Program-made: the position numbers and the translations under genes
Shown here: positions 50,601-59,093 of the stretch, one piece after another
Layout: each line of letters starts with the position of its first letter
Position numbering within the stretch: position 1 is the first letter of the stretch
NCBI RefSeq assembly: GCF_022581195.2
Contig: NC_061455.1
Span: forward strand, 10,186,189-10,250,188
DNA: 64,000 nucleotides
Origin: Helicoverpa zea
Lineage: Eukaryota > Arthropoda > Insecta > Lepidoptera > Noctuidae
Reading direction: 5' to 3'
Notes under the pieces: generated by a model
What the model saw: only the letters and a program-made list of their open reading frames with translations
Database searches by the model: none
Told to the model about the DNA's origin: nothing

Positions 50601-50849
50601 TGAGCCATTTGTATTCACTGATTCTTTAAATAAATTATGTATTACTTTATTTTCTACTACACTCACCTCTCTAGAATCGCACCGGCCCCCACAAGCTGGC
50701 ACTTTGACAGTGTCCCAGCACTTGAGACCGTTCTCATCCGTCTGCTCGGCTCTCGCGAGGTAGACGCGCAACTTGCATGGAGCGGCACCTTTACATGACG
50801 TCATGATGCACAATATTAGTAGCGGGAGGAGGAGTGGCTTTATTGACAT
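29562..50849 (-). CDS. GPB5: Glycoprotein hormone beta 5 (thyrostimulin beta subunit), three coding exons
   Basis: Spliced coding region: 50849-50667, 42313-42155, 29672-29562 (183 + 159 + 111 nt including stop), giving 150 residues. All junctions are phase 0 with GT donors and AG acceptors. Residues 1-22 or so are a signal peptide (hydrophobic run LLLPLLILCIM). The mature part has ten cysteines at about 25, 44, 53, 57, 77, 92, 111, 113, 116 and 123, including the cystine-knot motifs C-G-G-R-C (53-57) and C-R-C (111-113). Family hallmarks are QTD..G..CWD (36-46), RCDS.E (56-61), ISDW.FP.K (62-70) and HHPVC (73-77). There is one N-glycosylation sequon, NST (129), and an acidic tail. Known role of the family: secreted subunit pairing with GPA2 to activate the leucine-rich-repeat receptor LGR1. 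The length fits insect GPB5. GPA2 was not seen nearby. The 5' UTR exon lies outside the called region. Confidence 0.95.
30461..30645. repeat. Dispersed lepidopteran repeat (ACTAGCTTTTGCCCGCGGCTTCGC type)
   Basis: Starts ACTAGCTTTTGCCCGCGGCT and continues through AATTGGTCCAGGCGTTGTTG to TTTTATATTATAGAT. Related ends occur at 29413-29440 (inside the probable GPB5 3' UTR region), 41341-41494 and 63865-63960. Its class is not clear from sequence. Confidence 0.65.
31573..31943 (-). mobile_element. tRNA-derived SINE, near complete
   Basis: On the minus strand the head (31943-31879) reads like a tRNA: CTCGTTGGTCTAGCTGTCGC (A box) and TCGGGTTCGATTCCCGA (B box). The body has AAACCCACAAAG and AGCCCGGAGCGTGGAAGC, and the 3' end is an (ATC)n/(CAT)n tail at 31573-31590. 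It has no hallmark of a functional tRNA beyond the head. A short TTTAT lies on both sides but is too short to trust. Confidence 0.9.
32223..32623. mobile_element. GC-rich 401-bp Harbinger-like MITE with TAA duplication
   Basis: Inverted arms of about 83 bp with two mismatches begin GGGTGCGTCCACATCTGGCG / GGGTGCGTCCTCATCTGGCG and end at GCGCGCGTGCA. TAA flanks both sides (32220-32222, 32624-32626). The two opposed ORFs of 144 and 140 codons are mirror images produced by the arms, not genes. Confidence 0.95.
33304..33365. repeat. Old relic related to the SINE tail A block
   Basis: CGCGGAGCTTTTCCCAATTACTACGCGGTCGGCTTCGGTCTAAC resembles tail A in reverse orientation but is strongly diverged. Confidence 0.4.
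34042..35110 (+). repeat. Dispersed repeat, copy 2, with nested hAT MITE
   Basis: Matches 16490-16935 in its first part (TTTGTCTGTTTGTCTG..., ATCGGCCTATTATCAATCTTTACATAGAAAAT) and extends to ...TATTTTATCCCGGTGCGGGCAGTAGTTCCCA. A 289-bp hAT MITE interrupts it. Confidence 0.75.
34729..35017. mobile_element. 289-bp hAT-like MITE with perfect 8-bp duplication
   Basis: The ends TAGGGCTGCCATC and GATGGCAGCCCTA are a 13-bp perfect inverted repeat. TCTGCGAG flanks it at 34721-34728 and 35018-35025. The inner ends carry CCCGGACA-rich inverted blocks. The 8-bp duplication fits hAT transposition. Confidence 0.95.
35710..36455. other. Copy-2-specific insertion of unknown type
   Basis: Includes a GC-rich core, GGTGGCGCGCGGGTGTCACC ... 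TCGACCTTCCGGCTTCTGGG, and a block with CTCACGCTGCTCAAACTGATGG. It is absent from the matching place in copy 1. The exact edges, a target duplication and the class could not be resolved by eye. Confidence 0.4.
36932..37106. mobile_element. 175-bp Harbinger-like MITE with TTA duplication
   Basis: The ends GGGTAGGTTCATATATGAC and GGGTCGGTTCATATCTGAC (right end reversed) are imperfect inverted repeats. TTA flanks both sides (36929-36931, 37107-37109). The corresponding position in copy 1 (near 18336) lacks the element. Confidence 0.88.
37726..37929. repeat. Local direct duplication around a 71-bp sequence also found at 33970
   Basis: 61-bp units at 37726-37786 and 37869-37929 differ at one base. 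Between them lies 37798-37868, which is identical over 71 bp to 33970-34040 (TTTATAGTACCTGCAGACTG ... GGCAAAATTCTTTA). The units include the AGTCTGGAAGCCGATTT piece of SINE tail A. Confidence 0.85.
37998..38106 (-). mobile_element. Family D repeat, copy 3
   Basis: Reverse complement reads CACACTGCAAACTTTTAGTCAGCCGATAGT ... GCTCATAAATGACACAG ... CCGACTG, matching the other family D copies. Confidence 0.65.
41341..41494. repeat. Dispersed repeat ending TATTAGTAGGA
   Basis: CGCGGCATCGCCCGCGTGG at the left, GGTCCAGCCGTTTTTGCGTGAAACAATAAC in the middle and TTTATTATATTAGTAGGA at the right; related in reverse orientation to 50430-50578. Confidence 0.65.
42155..42313 (-). CDS. GPB5: GPB5 coding exon 2 (middle of cystine knot)
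   Basis: Fifty-three codons, from ATT TCA GAC TGG (I-S-D-W) at 42313 to AAG at 42155. The acceptor is TTTTTACTAG just upstream and the donor is GTAATT (42154-42149). It carries HHPVC, a later NC-type cysteine (RHCD) and the C-R-C motif. The exon is GC-richer than its surroundings. An antisense ORF of 145 codons covers it on the plus strand and should not be annotated. SINE sequence begins only about 26 nt upstream of the acceptor. Confidence 0.95.
42340..42687 (+). mobile_element. tRNA-derived SINE (family C), host of a nested SINE
   Basis: The head reads GACGACCCCGATGGCGCAATGG (A box) and AGATCCCAGGTTCGCTTCCC (B box); the body includes GTGGTTCGAGCGTTATGATA and the end AGCACCCATAACACAA. AATAACT occurs at both edges (42333-42339, 42688-42694). 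It is split 14 bp from its start by the insertion at 42354-42525 and sits just upstream of GPB5 exon 2. Confidence 0.85.
42354..42525 (+). mobile_element. 5'-truncated tail-A SINE nested in SINE C, 15-bp duplication
   Basis: AACCAAGGGGTATCGGG...GGTTAGACTGGAAAACGACC...GGGCTCGGGAGATGATG is the tail A sequence. TTGACGACCCCGATG flanks it at 42339-42353 and 42526-42540. Confidence 0.95.
42732..43375 (-). pseudogene. Jockey-type LINE reverse transcriptase relic
   Basis: Minus-strand translation gives YINDLPKVTRHPMTLFADDS (RT catalytic FADD box), then a frameshift near 43255, then INWMTNNNLKINLSKTKIMW, AFLGVTIDTKLNWKAH and ALWKLSYVV, typical of the thumb and connection of Jockey-superfamily RTs. 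The open part has 189 codons but lacks the 5' half, and the frame break makes it non-functional. Confidence 0.88.
45132..45240. repeat. GC-rich inverted repeat beside an RT fragment
   Basis: TCGTCGGCCGCGCGCGAC (45153-45170) has its exact complement near 45222-45239. Further GCCGCGCGCGGC palindromes lie at 45133-45146. It may be a small MITE or an insertion next to the RT piece. Confidence 0.55.
45241..45550 (+). pseudogene. Non-LTR RT C-terminal fragment with internal deletion
   Basis: The frame reads RLGKIWNDRRITKTTKVRLMK, then FPIFLYGAETWSLRK joined directly to RWIDLIKATTEATAVQC and AENRQKWRGIVRRA. In intact LINE ORFs of this type about 90 residues separate YGAETW from the RW.D motif, so an in-frame deletion is likely. 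The ORF ends at a stop at 45550. Confidence 0.82.
45922..46382. mobile_element. 461-bp MITE with TAA duplication
   Basis: The ends AGGTGCTTCCTCACTGG and (reversed) AGGTACTCTCCCACTGG are imperfect inverted repeats continuing to CCTGTAAC-type blocks. TAA lies on both sides (45919-45921, 46383-46385). It contains a perfect hairpin at 46021-46074. Confidence 0.6.
46021..46074. repeat. Perfect 25-bp hairpin with 4-nt loop
   Basis: 46021-46045 (AAAAAGTGAGAATTATGACT...) and 46050-46074 are exact complements around CCAT. Confidence 0.9.
47174..47237 (+). mobile_element. LINE 3'-end tail with (GACTTT)n
   Basis: TTCATAAGTGCTTGTAAAGG, then CCTAAATGAAATAAATGATT, then four TTTGAC units. This is the typical end of a moth LINE family. 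No ORF remains. Confidence 0.65.
48640..48727 (+). pseudogene. RTE LINE C-terminal relic
   Basis: One frame reads SLGEVFVQQWTTFG followed by TGA at 48725-48727, the same ending as the RTE ORF at 60731-61744 (GEAYVQQWTSYG-stop). Upstream sequence is decayed. Confidence 0.7.
50430..50578. repeat. Dispersed repeat beginning TCCTACTAATATTATAA
   Basis: Contains TCTTTCACGCAAAAACGGCAGCACCGATTTGGTTGAAATTTTGGCACG and AACACATAGGCTGCTTTTTATC, a repeat type widespread in moth introns. It lies 83 bp past the exon 1 donor. Confidence 0.65.
50667..50849 (-). CDS. GPB5: GPB5 coding exon 1 (start, signal peptide, first cystine-knot half)
   Basis: Sixty-one codons from ATG at 50849 to GAG at 50667, followed by donor GTGAGT (50666-50661). 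A pyrimidine-rich acceptor ending TTTCAG (AG at 50857-50856) places the exon edge at 50855, six bases before the ATG, so at least one noncoding exon lies upstream. The reading frame stays open through this acceptor to an upstream Met, but the MSIKPLLL start is preferred because it follows the splice site and begins a clean signal peptide. The exon encodes C25, C44, C53 and C57 and ends after RCDSRE, where exon 2 continues with ISDW. Confidence 0.93.
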
Positions 50850-50855
50850 TGTGGC

Positions 50856-53800
50856 CTGAAATGGAAATATTGTATTGGTATGAAAGCTGCAAAAATAGGA
50901 AGTTTTCTGCATGACTTCATGTTTTTTTTTGTGACAAGTTTAATTACACCCAAATAAAAAAACAGTTAGGTAGGCACTGCATTGGTATCAGCTCATTCGT
51001 AAAAAAAAACTTGTTCCACAATATACGTAACTGAGGCGTTTAACTGAGTATTAACTATTATGTTAAACTAACTTTAACTATTTTATCTCTATCTAACTCA
51101 CAAGAGCTGAACGCGATAAACTATCAAAAGGGATACTGAATATTTAATAACACTATCTTCGTGAAAGTAAAGAGCTTTCTTAAATAATGCGGAGACCACT
51201 TCATCAAGTAAGTTAAACACTTTCAGAGCCAGTTAAGATAAGCAAGAGAACCTTTAGTTAAAAAGATTAGTTAATTTCACTTCAATCTAGAGTGGAGAGC
51301 ACTCGCGAACTAACAATTTGTTGAACAAGATACGTAGCCTCCGTGTAAAGGGTTACTCCAAACTGGAATCTTCTGCTAACCTTTTTGTACGCTGAGTTCT
51401 TCCTCATCGCTTAACATGATAGCTCCCCATTCCGGCTGTTTAACTATAAACGGTCAAGTCAGCCTGTAAAAAGCATATAAAATAACAATATAAAATACAT
51501 CAACAGAATTTTAGTATTGTATGCAAATTGTGAGTTTTACAGCGCGTAAAGTAGGACGATATTCTATGCTAATGATGTTAAAGGTATCTTTTCTGTATAG
51601 GAGACTTATTGGAATTTCTTTGTTACAAAGGAAAAGCTTTCGTCTCTGGCCTCTTTGTTTTTTTTTTTATGTTTATCACAGTGAAATTATGAACGTAGGC
51701 TGGCTAGCTAAGTAAAGAAATTATTTGTATGGATTTGTGAAGCAAGTTTTAAATACTGAAGATCCTGTAACCATTTGCCAGCAATCATCGTGATGTAACA
51801 TTACATGTCATTGGCTGCCTGTTAACTAAACTTGTGATATTCCTAGTTATTTTAGCTGTAAGTCTTCCATGTTACATAAATAAATATGTAAATAAACTAC
51901 AGTGTGCACTTAGACAACATCTATCATCATCATATCATAAAGTTGATGAGTTGAGAAGCCGTATTAAAATGAATATTCCTTAAAAAACTGCTGAAACCCG
52001 AAGCAGTTCTACTCATTTAACTCATATTATTTCTTCGCACAATTAACGATCAAAATTTAAATATCCAATCCACAATCATTTCAAAGTGTCATTTTATAAA
52101 TAAAACGATTCCCCATGAACGATAATCAGCTGTTAAAAGCCTCATTAACGATTACTGACCTCAATCGTCGCAGAATGGAAACTTTAAATAATATATGAAA
52201 ACCGAGCTGATTCGATAGTTAAAAGTAACTGTTGCTATTGAAAAACCATCTTTATTGTGTAAGCAATAAGAGCTCTAATGCTTTATCAATTAAATGCCAG
52301 ATCAAATGTAAATTTTCAAGCACATTGTGATATTATCGTCGTGTGGAATAAAGGCGAGTTTCAGATATTATGGCCTTTGTTAACAAATACTGTTTTCTAA
52401 GACCTGATAAGACGGAATTATTGCTACATTGGGATCGGGAAGAAGTGGTAGCCTCTTAAGTATTTGGGTGTTCCAATTATGACAGTTTGTCAATTAAGAG
52501 TACGCGCACACTACAAAATTTAAGTCGGCCGATAGTTGGTTTGAGCTCATAAATCAGCATGCAGATGAATGAGAGTAAGCACATAACAACAATCTGACAT
52601 TTGGCCTGTATCAGACTGACTTACTTAGATTGAAATCGAGAAGTTTAATTTAAAAAAAAAATGTAGCTTTCGGTCGACTTGCAGTCTCTTAAAGTTTATG
52701 TTATTGAAACTTTCAACCAAGAAATATTTATTATTCAATTGGCAAAATGAGAATGACAATCCGAACTGTCAGATGTCTGCAATCGTTTCGCTCGCTATGA
52801 AAGTTATATTTAGAGGTAACTCCGAGTTATTTTCTGCGAACAACATAAATAAAAAGATAAGTAAGAAAAGAAAATGTGCCGAAAAGGTGGAAAAGGGATT
52901 AATTGTTCCTCACTACCCCAAATCTGGTAAAAGTTTTCCCACTTCTGTACTTAGATACTTATAACACTCTGTAATCTCGGACCTTTCAATTCGTTAAGTA
53001 ATAAACCCACGCGTCAAGGGTAAAAGCTTTCTCGAATATACTAAAAGATCATATCTACAAGTAGAAGTCTTAACTCTAAAAGGGCCTAAGTACTCGATAT
53101 TCAATATGAGGAAATGCCCCTTTTCCCTGAAACCATTTTATTTTGTGACTATATTTAAAGTCCCTTTATAGGCTTCGTGACGGCCCCGATTAAAAAAAAT
53201 GGCAGTTTTATAAAATTACTGGATTGGTGTCAAGATTTCGTAATTGAAACGCAGCTTATTATTATTGTTGTAATATTTTACGTGACGGAAATAACTCGGC
53301 AGCCATTTAATTTTGACAGTTAACACCGAAAATTACTTTAGTGTTTTGTTTTGATGGGAAGTGAAACACTTACAGGTAAAAGTTTTTATAGGCTCCGTTT
53401 TATATTTTTTGATCATAATATTATATATTCTACTGTATTAGCTTTTCTATATTACGAATATTAATACAATATGTATCTCAAACTCGATAGTTGGCTGAGA
53501 TTAGGAAAAGGTTAATCTTGACAGGTCTAAAAGAACATGCGTATCACATTAGGCGAATTTTGTTATGTAGTGGATATAGGCCTTAACTTTCCACATGTAG
53601 CATTAAAACAGATTCAGATTTTCAACAGTAATATTAGCTGAATTACACATTGAAAACATTTTATTATGCCACTCTAAACTGTATTGGACAACTTAATTAA
53701 TACTATCCGTAGTTATTTATTTAACTAAAGGTAAAACATGTGAAAACGTATAGATAGGTATGAATTTTCACATGAATTCACAATAAAATGGTTTCTGAGA

Positions 53801-55501
53801 ACAGTAATGATTGATAATTATTATGTCCAAAACACGGGTTGCGGTCAATTCCACCAACAAACTTATTGATTGATATTACCTATCTATTAAGTAATACCTA
53901 GTTACTGTACAGCGGTTTTTCATCAATTAGGTATATTGTACATTTTTTTAAATGTGAATTATGTTGCATTTCTGTCACATAGTTTGTAAATTCTTTTGTT
54001 TTTCACACAGAGTTGGTTTACAAAGCTAGGCAGTTTAATTTGCGTAATTAGTTTTCACACGAATAGTAATTTGCAGTAGAAATATTTTTAAGAGTCACTT
54101 AATTAAATTATCAAATATCCATGCAAAATATACTATTAAATGAAGTGCCTGTTCATGTGCCCCATTGTTAAGGTAAAGAGGCTGTAAAAAAAAGAAAAAT
54201 ATATTTTCCTAATAATTGATCACAAAAATAATTGACGAAATGATTAAACATGCTGTAATCACAAAATTACCATTCACAAATCGGTAAACCAACACATACA
54301 ACACGTACATACGAAACCAGGTCACAAAACGGACAACGGTTGGCGGAACACTACTAAATACTTGATACTCTGCCCCTGCAACCATCTCAAAGCTTAAATT
54401 GTAAACCATCTCCAAAGACATTCCTCTATTCCTCGAAGCTTCGCAGGCGATGGCCGAAGCATGAAGTATTTTCCATTAAACTGTGACACTAATTGCTTAC
54501 GAACTGTGGAGTAAATCAATCTGGAAAACAATTCGGGTAAGTGTTTTGAATTGCATATAAGTCGCTCTTAGATTTGTTGGTGTATTGTTTTGGGGTTAAG
54601 GGTTGATGTGGATTACAACCTTGACACTGCATACCTAATAACAGAGTTTGGTATACATGTTTGTATATTGCGTTTTTACATATGTACTTATGTCTCCAAA
54701 TTATTTCAAGCGTTATGTTTCTTTGGTAAGACATGCTCATAAGACTCTCTCTTGCTGTGAGAAAAGCGGAAGGGAGTGTGAAACTTTTGTTGACCCTTCG
54801 ACCTATATTATTTCTGGAGCCCTTCGTGGGAACTATTTCAAACAATCTCGCAGACTCGATTATTTAGCCTAAGACGGTATGATACTTACGTGTTAAATTG
54901 ATCCATATGTTATTATGAATAACTCTAATAATGCAGCTATGATAACTTTGAGATTTATATTTTACTAAAATTCCTCTGTAGTTACGAGAGTGGACTATCA
55001 GTTGATTTATTCATTACGTAGTTATAATATATTTAGTGCTACTCTGATTGTCATTTCTTAACTAATAAAGGAGGTACCCAACAGTGTTCTTGTGCAATCA
55101 AATGTGTGTTAGTAGTAGTGCACGTAAATCTTCATCCAGCTAAATTAGATAGTCATACGGTAGTACGAGCAATATTGCACATTTGTCATTCGTGTGAATG
55201 GTCGCATAACACTGTGATGTGCCTCGCAATAATCTTGGTGCACTGTCACTATAAGTATTTTATTACGTTCACAAAATGTTACTACTATGCATAGTAAATG
55301 GATGAAAAAAGACTAGGTGAAAAAGTATTTAGTGCTAGAATCAAAAGAATACGAACTGCATTCAAAAATGTTACATCGAATCTCGTAAAATGTTTAAAAA
55401 AGTGTTTTATTTTCATTTTCTGTAGCCTCAGCCTCATTTAGAAGTTGCGTCGGAGTACATAGGCATCGTAAACAAAAGACAAAATTGTTCAAACTCGATT
55501 T
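50856..55501. other. Region upstream of GPB5 coding exon 1; no gene recognised
   Basis: It should contain part of the intron before exon 1 and possibly the promoter or noncoding first exon, none of which can be placed by eye. Only family D copy 4 (52500-52622) stands out. Short ORFs here have no family resemblance. Confidence 0.4.
52500..52622 (+). mobile_element. Family D repeat, copy 4
   Basis: GTACGCGCACACTACAAAATTTAAGTCGGCCGATAGTTGG ... GAGCTCATAAATCAGCATGCAGATGAATG ... CAGACTGACTTAC, collinear with 11122-11250. Confidence 0.75.
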
Positions 55502-55557
55502 TTAGGGTTCCGTACCTCGAAAGGAAAAAACGGAACCCTTATAGGATCACTTTGTTG

Positions 55558-55560
55558 TCC

Positions 55561-55603
<43 letters not shown>

Positions 55604-55604
55604 A
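55558..55604. repeat. (GTCT)n microsatellite
   Basis: About eleven consecutive GTCT units, part of the composite repeat start. Confidence 0.95.
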
Positions 55605-56962
55605 AGACCCTTTATCTTAAGAACGCGTGGACGTATCAAGCTGAAATTCACATGAAATACTCGGGTCTATTGTCCCTTTAGGCTGTGAAAATATCAAGCT
55701 TCTAAGCCAAGCCAATCAAAAGATACAACCGATTATGTCGATATTTTCAACAAATTCTCGACACTCGCAAAGGAATCAAAACCTACAGGGTACTTCCCGT
55801 AAACTCAGAATCTTGAAATTTGGCATGAAGCATTGTTATATAATGCAAATATAGGAAAAATTGCGAAAATCTCATTTTTTTTGTTATATAATATAAAAAA
55901 AATATTTTAATAAAATGAAACTTACTACCTTATTTCTCACTAACGAATAAAGGTACCAAATTGAAATTTATACCAAATACCTAGGTCTATTGTCCCTTTA
56001 AGCAATGAAAAAATCAAACTTCTAAGTTAACGCGATCAAAAGATACAGCAGTTTTACCGACACCTTAGACGAATTTCCGTCACACGCTAGGGAATCAAAA
56101 CCTACAAGGTACTTCCCGTGAACTCAGAATCTTAAAATTCGGCACGAAGCAACGTTATATAGTACAGATAAAGGAAAAATTGCGAAAATGATAAATTTGA
56201 AGTTACATAAAATATTAAAATATTATTTTTGCTTACATGACATAAAATATTTTTTTAATAATTATAAACTTACTACCTACCCTTTTTCACATGAACGCGT
56301 AGAGATATTAACGTTTTGAATAAAAAGTGAAATTCATATCAAACACTTCTTAAATATAATGGCCTCTAAACTGTGAAAAATTTTAAATCATTCAATGGTC
56401 ATTGGGCACCTTAGTATGAAAACCATACCCACGGCGGATACGAACGAAATATAGCACAGTATAATGATAAAGGCTCTGATTTACTATGGCATTAGTCGCA
56501 TCAATGTGAACCATGGGAATCTAGAGAAAATCAGGTGTAAACATTAAATATTTTCCTCATTTCAATGGGGAATTTAAACGACCAAGTTTGACGGAATTGA
56601 GAAATCATTTCTTTGTAGTGAAAGAGTATACTCGCCGTTTATTTCCATTGTCATCAGGTCAGGATCTGATGATGGAAATCCTGAGAAATCGAGGGCAACT
56701 ATCAGAAATTGTAGGCATGCATAGGATTAAAACTTGATTCTCAGATGTATGTCTGGTGATACTGTCAAACAGTGAAGGTTTAGAGCTTACCTGATGATGG
56801 AGACGTGAGAAAGTCGAGAGAACTCCTCAACAGTATGTTTTAGTTACGTCGTGTTTGGGCTTATATTATTCGTATTGACGAGAACTTTTCACAAAAGTTA
56901 TAAAAATAAAAACTTTTTACAAAAAAAAAACAACTTCTAAAACAACAAGAAACCTGTTTATA

Positions 56963-57035
56963 TGCATCGGTCTAGATCTCGGTGGTTAAATAAATATAGA
57001 TGCATCCTCTAGACACCGACTTCTAGACCGATGCA
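56963..57035. repeat. Hairpin, 22-bp stem with 29-nt loop
   Basis: TGCATCGGTCTAGATCTCGGTG (56963-56984, shown in full as 22 nt split: TGCATCGGTCT AGATCTCGGTG) pairs with 57014-57035 with two mismatches. A related hairpin with the same 29-nt loop length is at 59971-60027. Confidence 0.8.
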
Positions 57036-59093
57036 CCTAACATCTTTTTAATTTCTTTCTTGCTTTTGTTTTCTTGTTGCTTTTTTATATGTTTGAAGTT
57101 GGATTTGTTTGTAAAATGCTACAAAATAAAATAATGCCGACTTTATAAAACAAAGAAAGGGACAGAATTACACTTTTGTCAAGGCTCTAGAAACCAGGCG
57201 GAAAAAAACCTGAAACTGGGGCTCTTTAGGTGATTAATCCCTCAAAAATAAAAGATCCCATTCCTGCAATGGCTGCTTTAACCCAAGTTAGTAGTGAATT
57301 CTCATCACCTAAAATAAAATAAGCTCCAACACAAGGTTACGTTATAAATTGTAAAGGAGTTCCCATAACTATATCTGATCTTAGCTGTCGATCCCACAAT
57401 GGCAGTCAAACCTATCTTTGTGGGAAGTCTTCGCCAATACGAATAAAATAAGCCCAAACACGTGGTAGTTGCAACATACCGTTCGGGAGTTCCCTTGACT
57501 CTCTGTAGTCTCCATAATCAAATCAGCTCCAAACCTTCAGTTTACCAGTACCCTCAAAAATACACTCACATGTCTGGTTATGACTCGATGCGTGCCTACA
57601 ATATTCAAGAGTTGCCCTCGATTTCTCTGGGTTTCCAGATCCTCATCAGATCCTGGTCATCCGGATTGGCACCTTCCTTCTTTATGAAATGTCTTTACCA
57701 ATAAAAACTAGCATTGCAACCTGTACAATCCTCTGAAACTGCTTGTCTTTTATATTTTTCAAACGATCCTGGACATTCGTCTCCATGGAATTTTAATAAA
57801 ATATTTATATTCAAAGAAACGTCATACCATTCTCCACGATTTAAAACGACTTTGATTCATGTCCGCCACTTTTTACAAAGCGGGTCAGATATGCCCCATG
57901 ACCTTTAAGACATAATTAGTTATTTTCAATCAGATTTCTGAATGATGACTATAAAATGTTGTATATAAATAACTTCAATAAAATAACTTTTACAAGGTAC
58001 TGGCCTACTATTTTAGTTATATTATAAAATAAAAAATATTAACTATTTTGACTCTCACGAAATTACCATAACTATGATTGTTCTAAACTGAACGGTTGGC
58101 GCGAAACTCACTTTTTATCTATACAGCATTTGTACGGAACCCTCGGTGCGCGAGTCCGACTCGCACTTGGCCGGTTTATTATGTCTGCAACCGGAACATC
58201 CATCATTTAAGACACCAAAACGTCAAACTCGCAACAAAATATTGGAAAAGCTACTTACTAACTTTTGCATAAAACAGAAACACAATTTTGGACTTTTTCA
58301 CTCATGGTTAAAACCTTTGGTTATGTTCAAGGAGGCGTATGTTGTTCAGAGTAAATAATGCATTTGTTTATGTTTAACCTACTACTTACGAGTAATTGAT
58401 CTAATATGGAAATAAACTTGGCTGTCTTTTAACAATTAAGATTTAAAAAATACCAATTCATAGAACTCATACTGATTGAAGAATATTTTCTTAAAAGTAA
58501 GCAGTTTATGTAGATCCTGCATCTTATCTACATTTCATAAATCATAAGTTGGATTCCAAAAACTACTCCTAATCTACTTTTTTGCCAAACTTGGCTCATA
58601 ATGCCATGCCATATAAAAACATTTAAGGCTGCTAACATACTCATGCTAATGGATTTTGATACAAAAAAAAGTAAACTTGAACCCAATAGGGTTCAAAACT
58701 TTATTTCCATTTCATTATAAACTTCGCTTTTTCATTTATATTTCAACTGAAAGTCAAACAGAAAAGAACACAAACCTAAAAAGCGTACCCTTTAGGCAAA
58801 ACAGTGAAATAAAAAGTAAAAAGAAGTCGTTGAAAAAACAACAGTAAAAAGGAACTTAAAATGAAGGTTGCTAAAGATTTTAAAGTTATAAGGTACCTTG
58901 TTATTTGTTGAAACTGTTAGGTAACAGGATCTGGATAGAAGGGGCACCGTGCTGGGAATAAGATTTCATCAAGATAATTTGAGAGATGAAGCAGATAGAA
59001 TAGTACTGAGTAGATAGAATCGATGGTTTCCGCGGAATGTCCCGACTTTGGCAAGAAATGCATTAACGACATTTTTACACGCTTTTTATTAGC

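Larger units (their letters stand above)
42314..50666 (-). other. GPB5 intron 1 (8.35 kb), repeat-filled
   Basis: GTGAGT donor to CTAG acceptor. It contains, from low to high coordinates, nested SINEs at the acceptor, a Jockey-type RT relic, an unremarkable AT-rich stretch (43400-45100) with part of a degraded dispersed repeat near 43925-44060, an RT fragment, a MITE with a perfect hairpin, a LINE tail, an RTE end relic and a dispersed repeat next to exon 1. I see no further coding sequence. Confidence 0.85.
55502..58178. repeat. Large composite dispersed repeat (GGGTTCCGTACC ... CGGAACCCTCGGTGCGCGAG)
   Basis: The left end has AGGGTTCCGTACC and CGGAACCCTTATAGGATCAC followed by a (GTCT)n run. 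The right end reads TACGGAACCCTCGGTGCGCG AGTCCGACTCGCACTTGGCC, a pair of ends seen together across moth genomes. Inside, a forward block (56655-56880) and an inverted block (57310-57690) belong to the GATGATGGAGAC minisatellite family of 59472-59838, plus a hairpin at 56963-57035. The class is unknown. Confidence 0.65.

Noticed and set aside
54516..54845. 109-codon minus-strand ORF
   Set aside because: Overlaps an equally long plus ORF; no family match.
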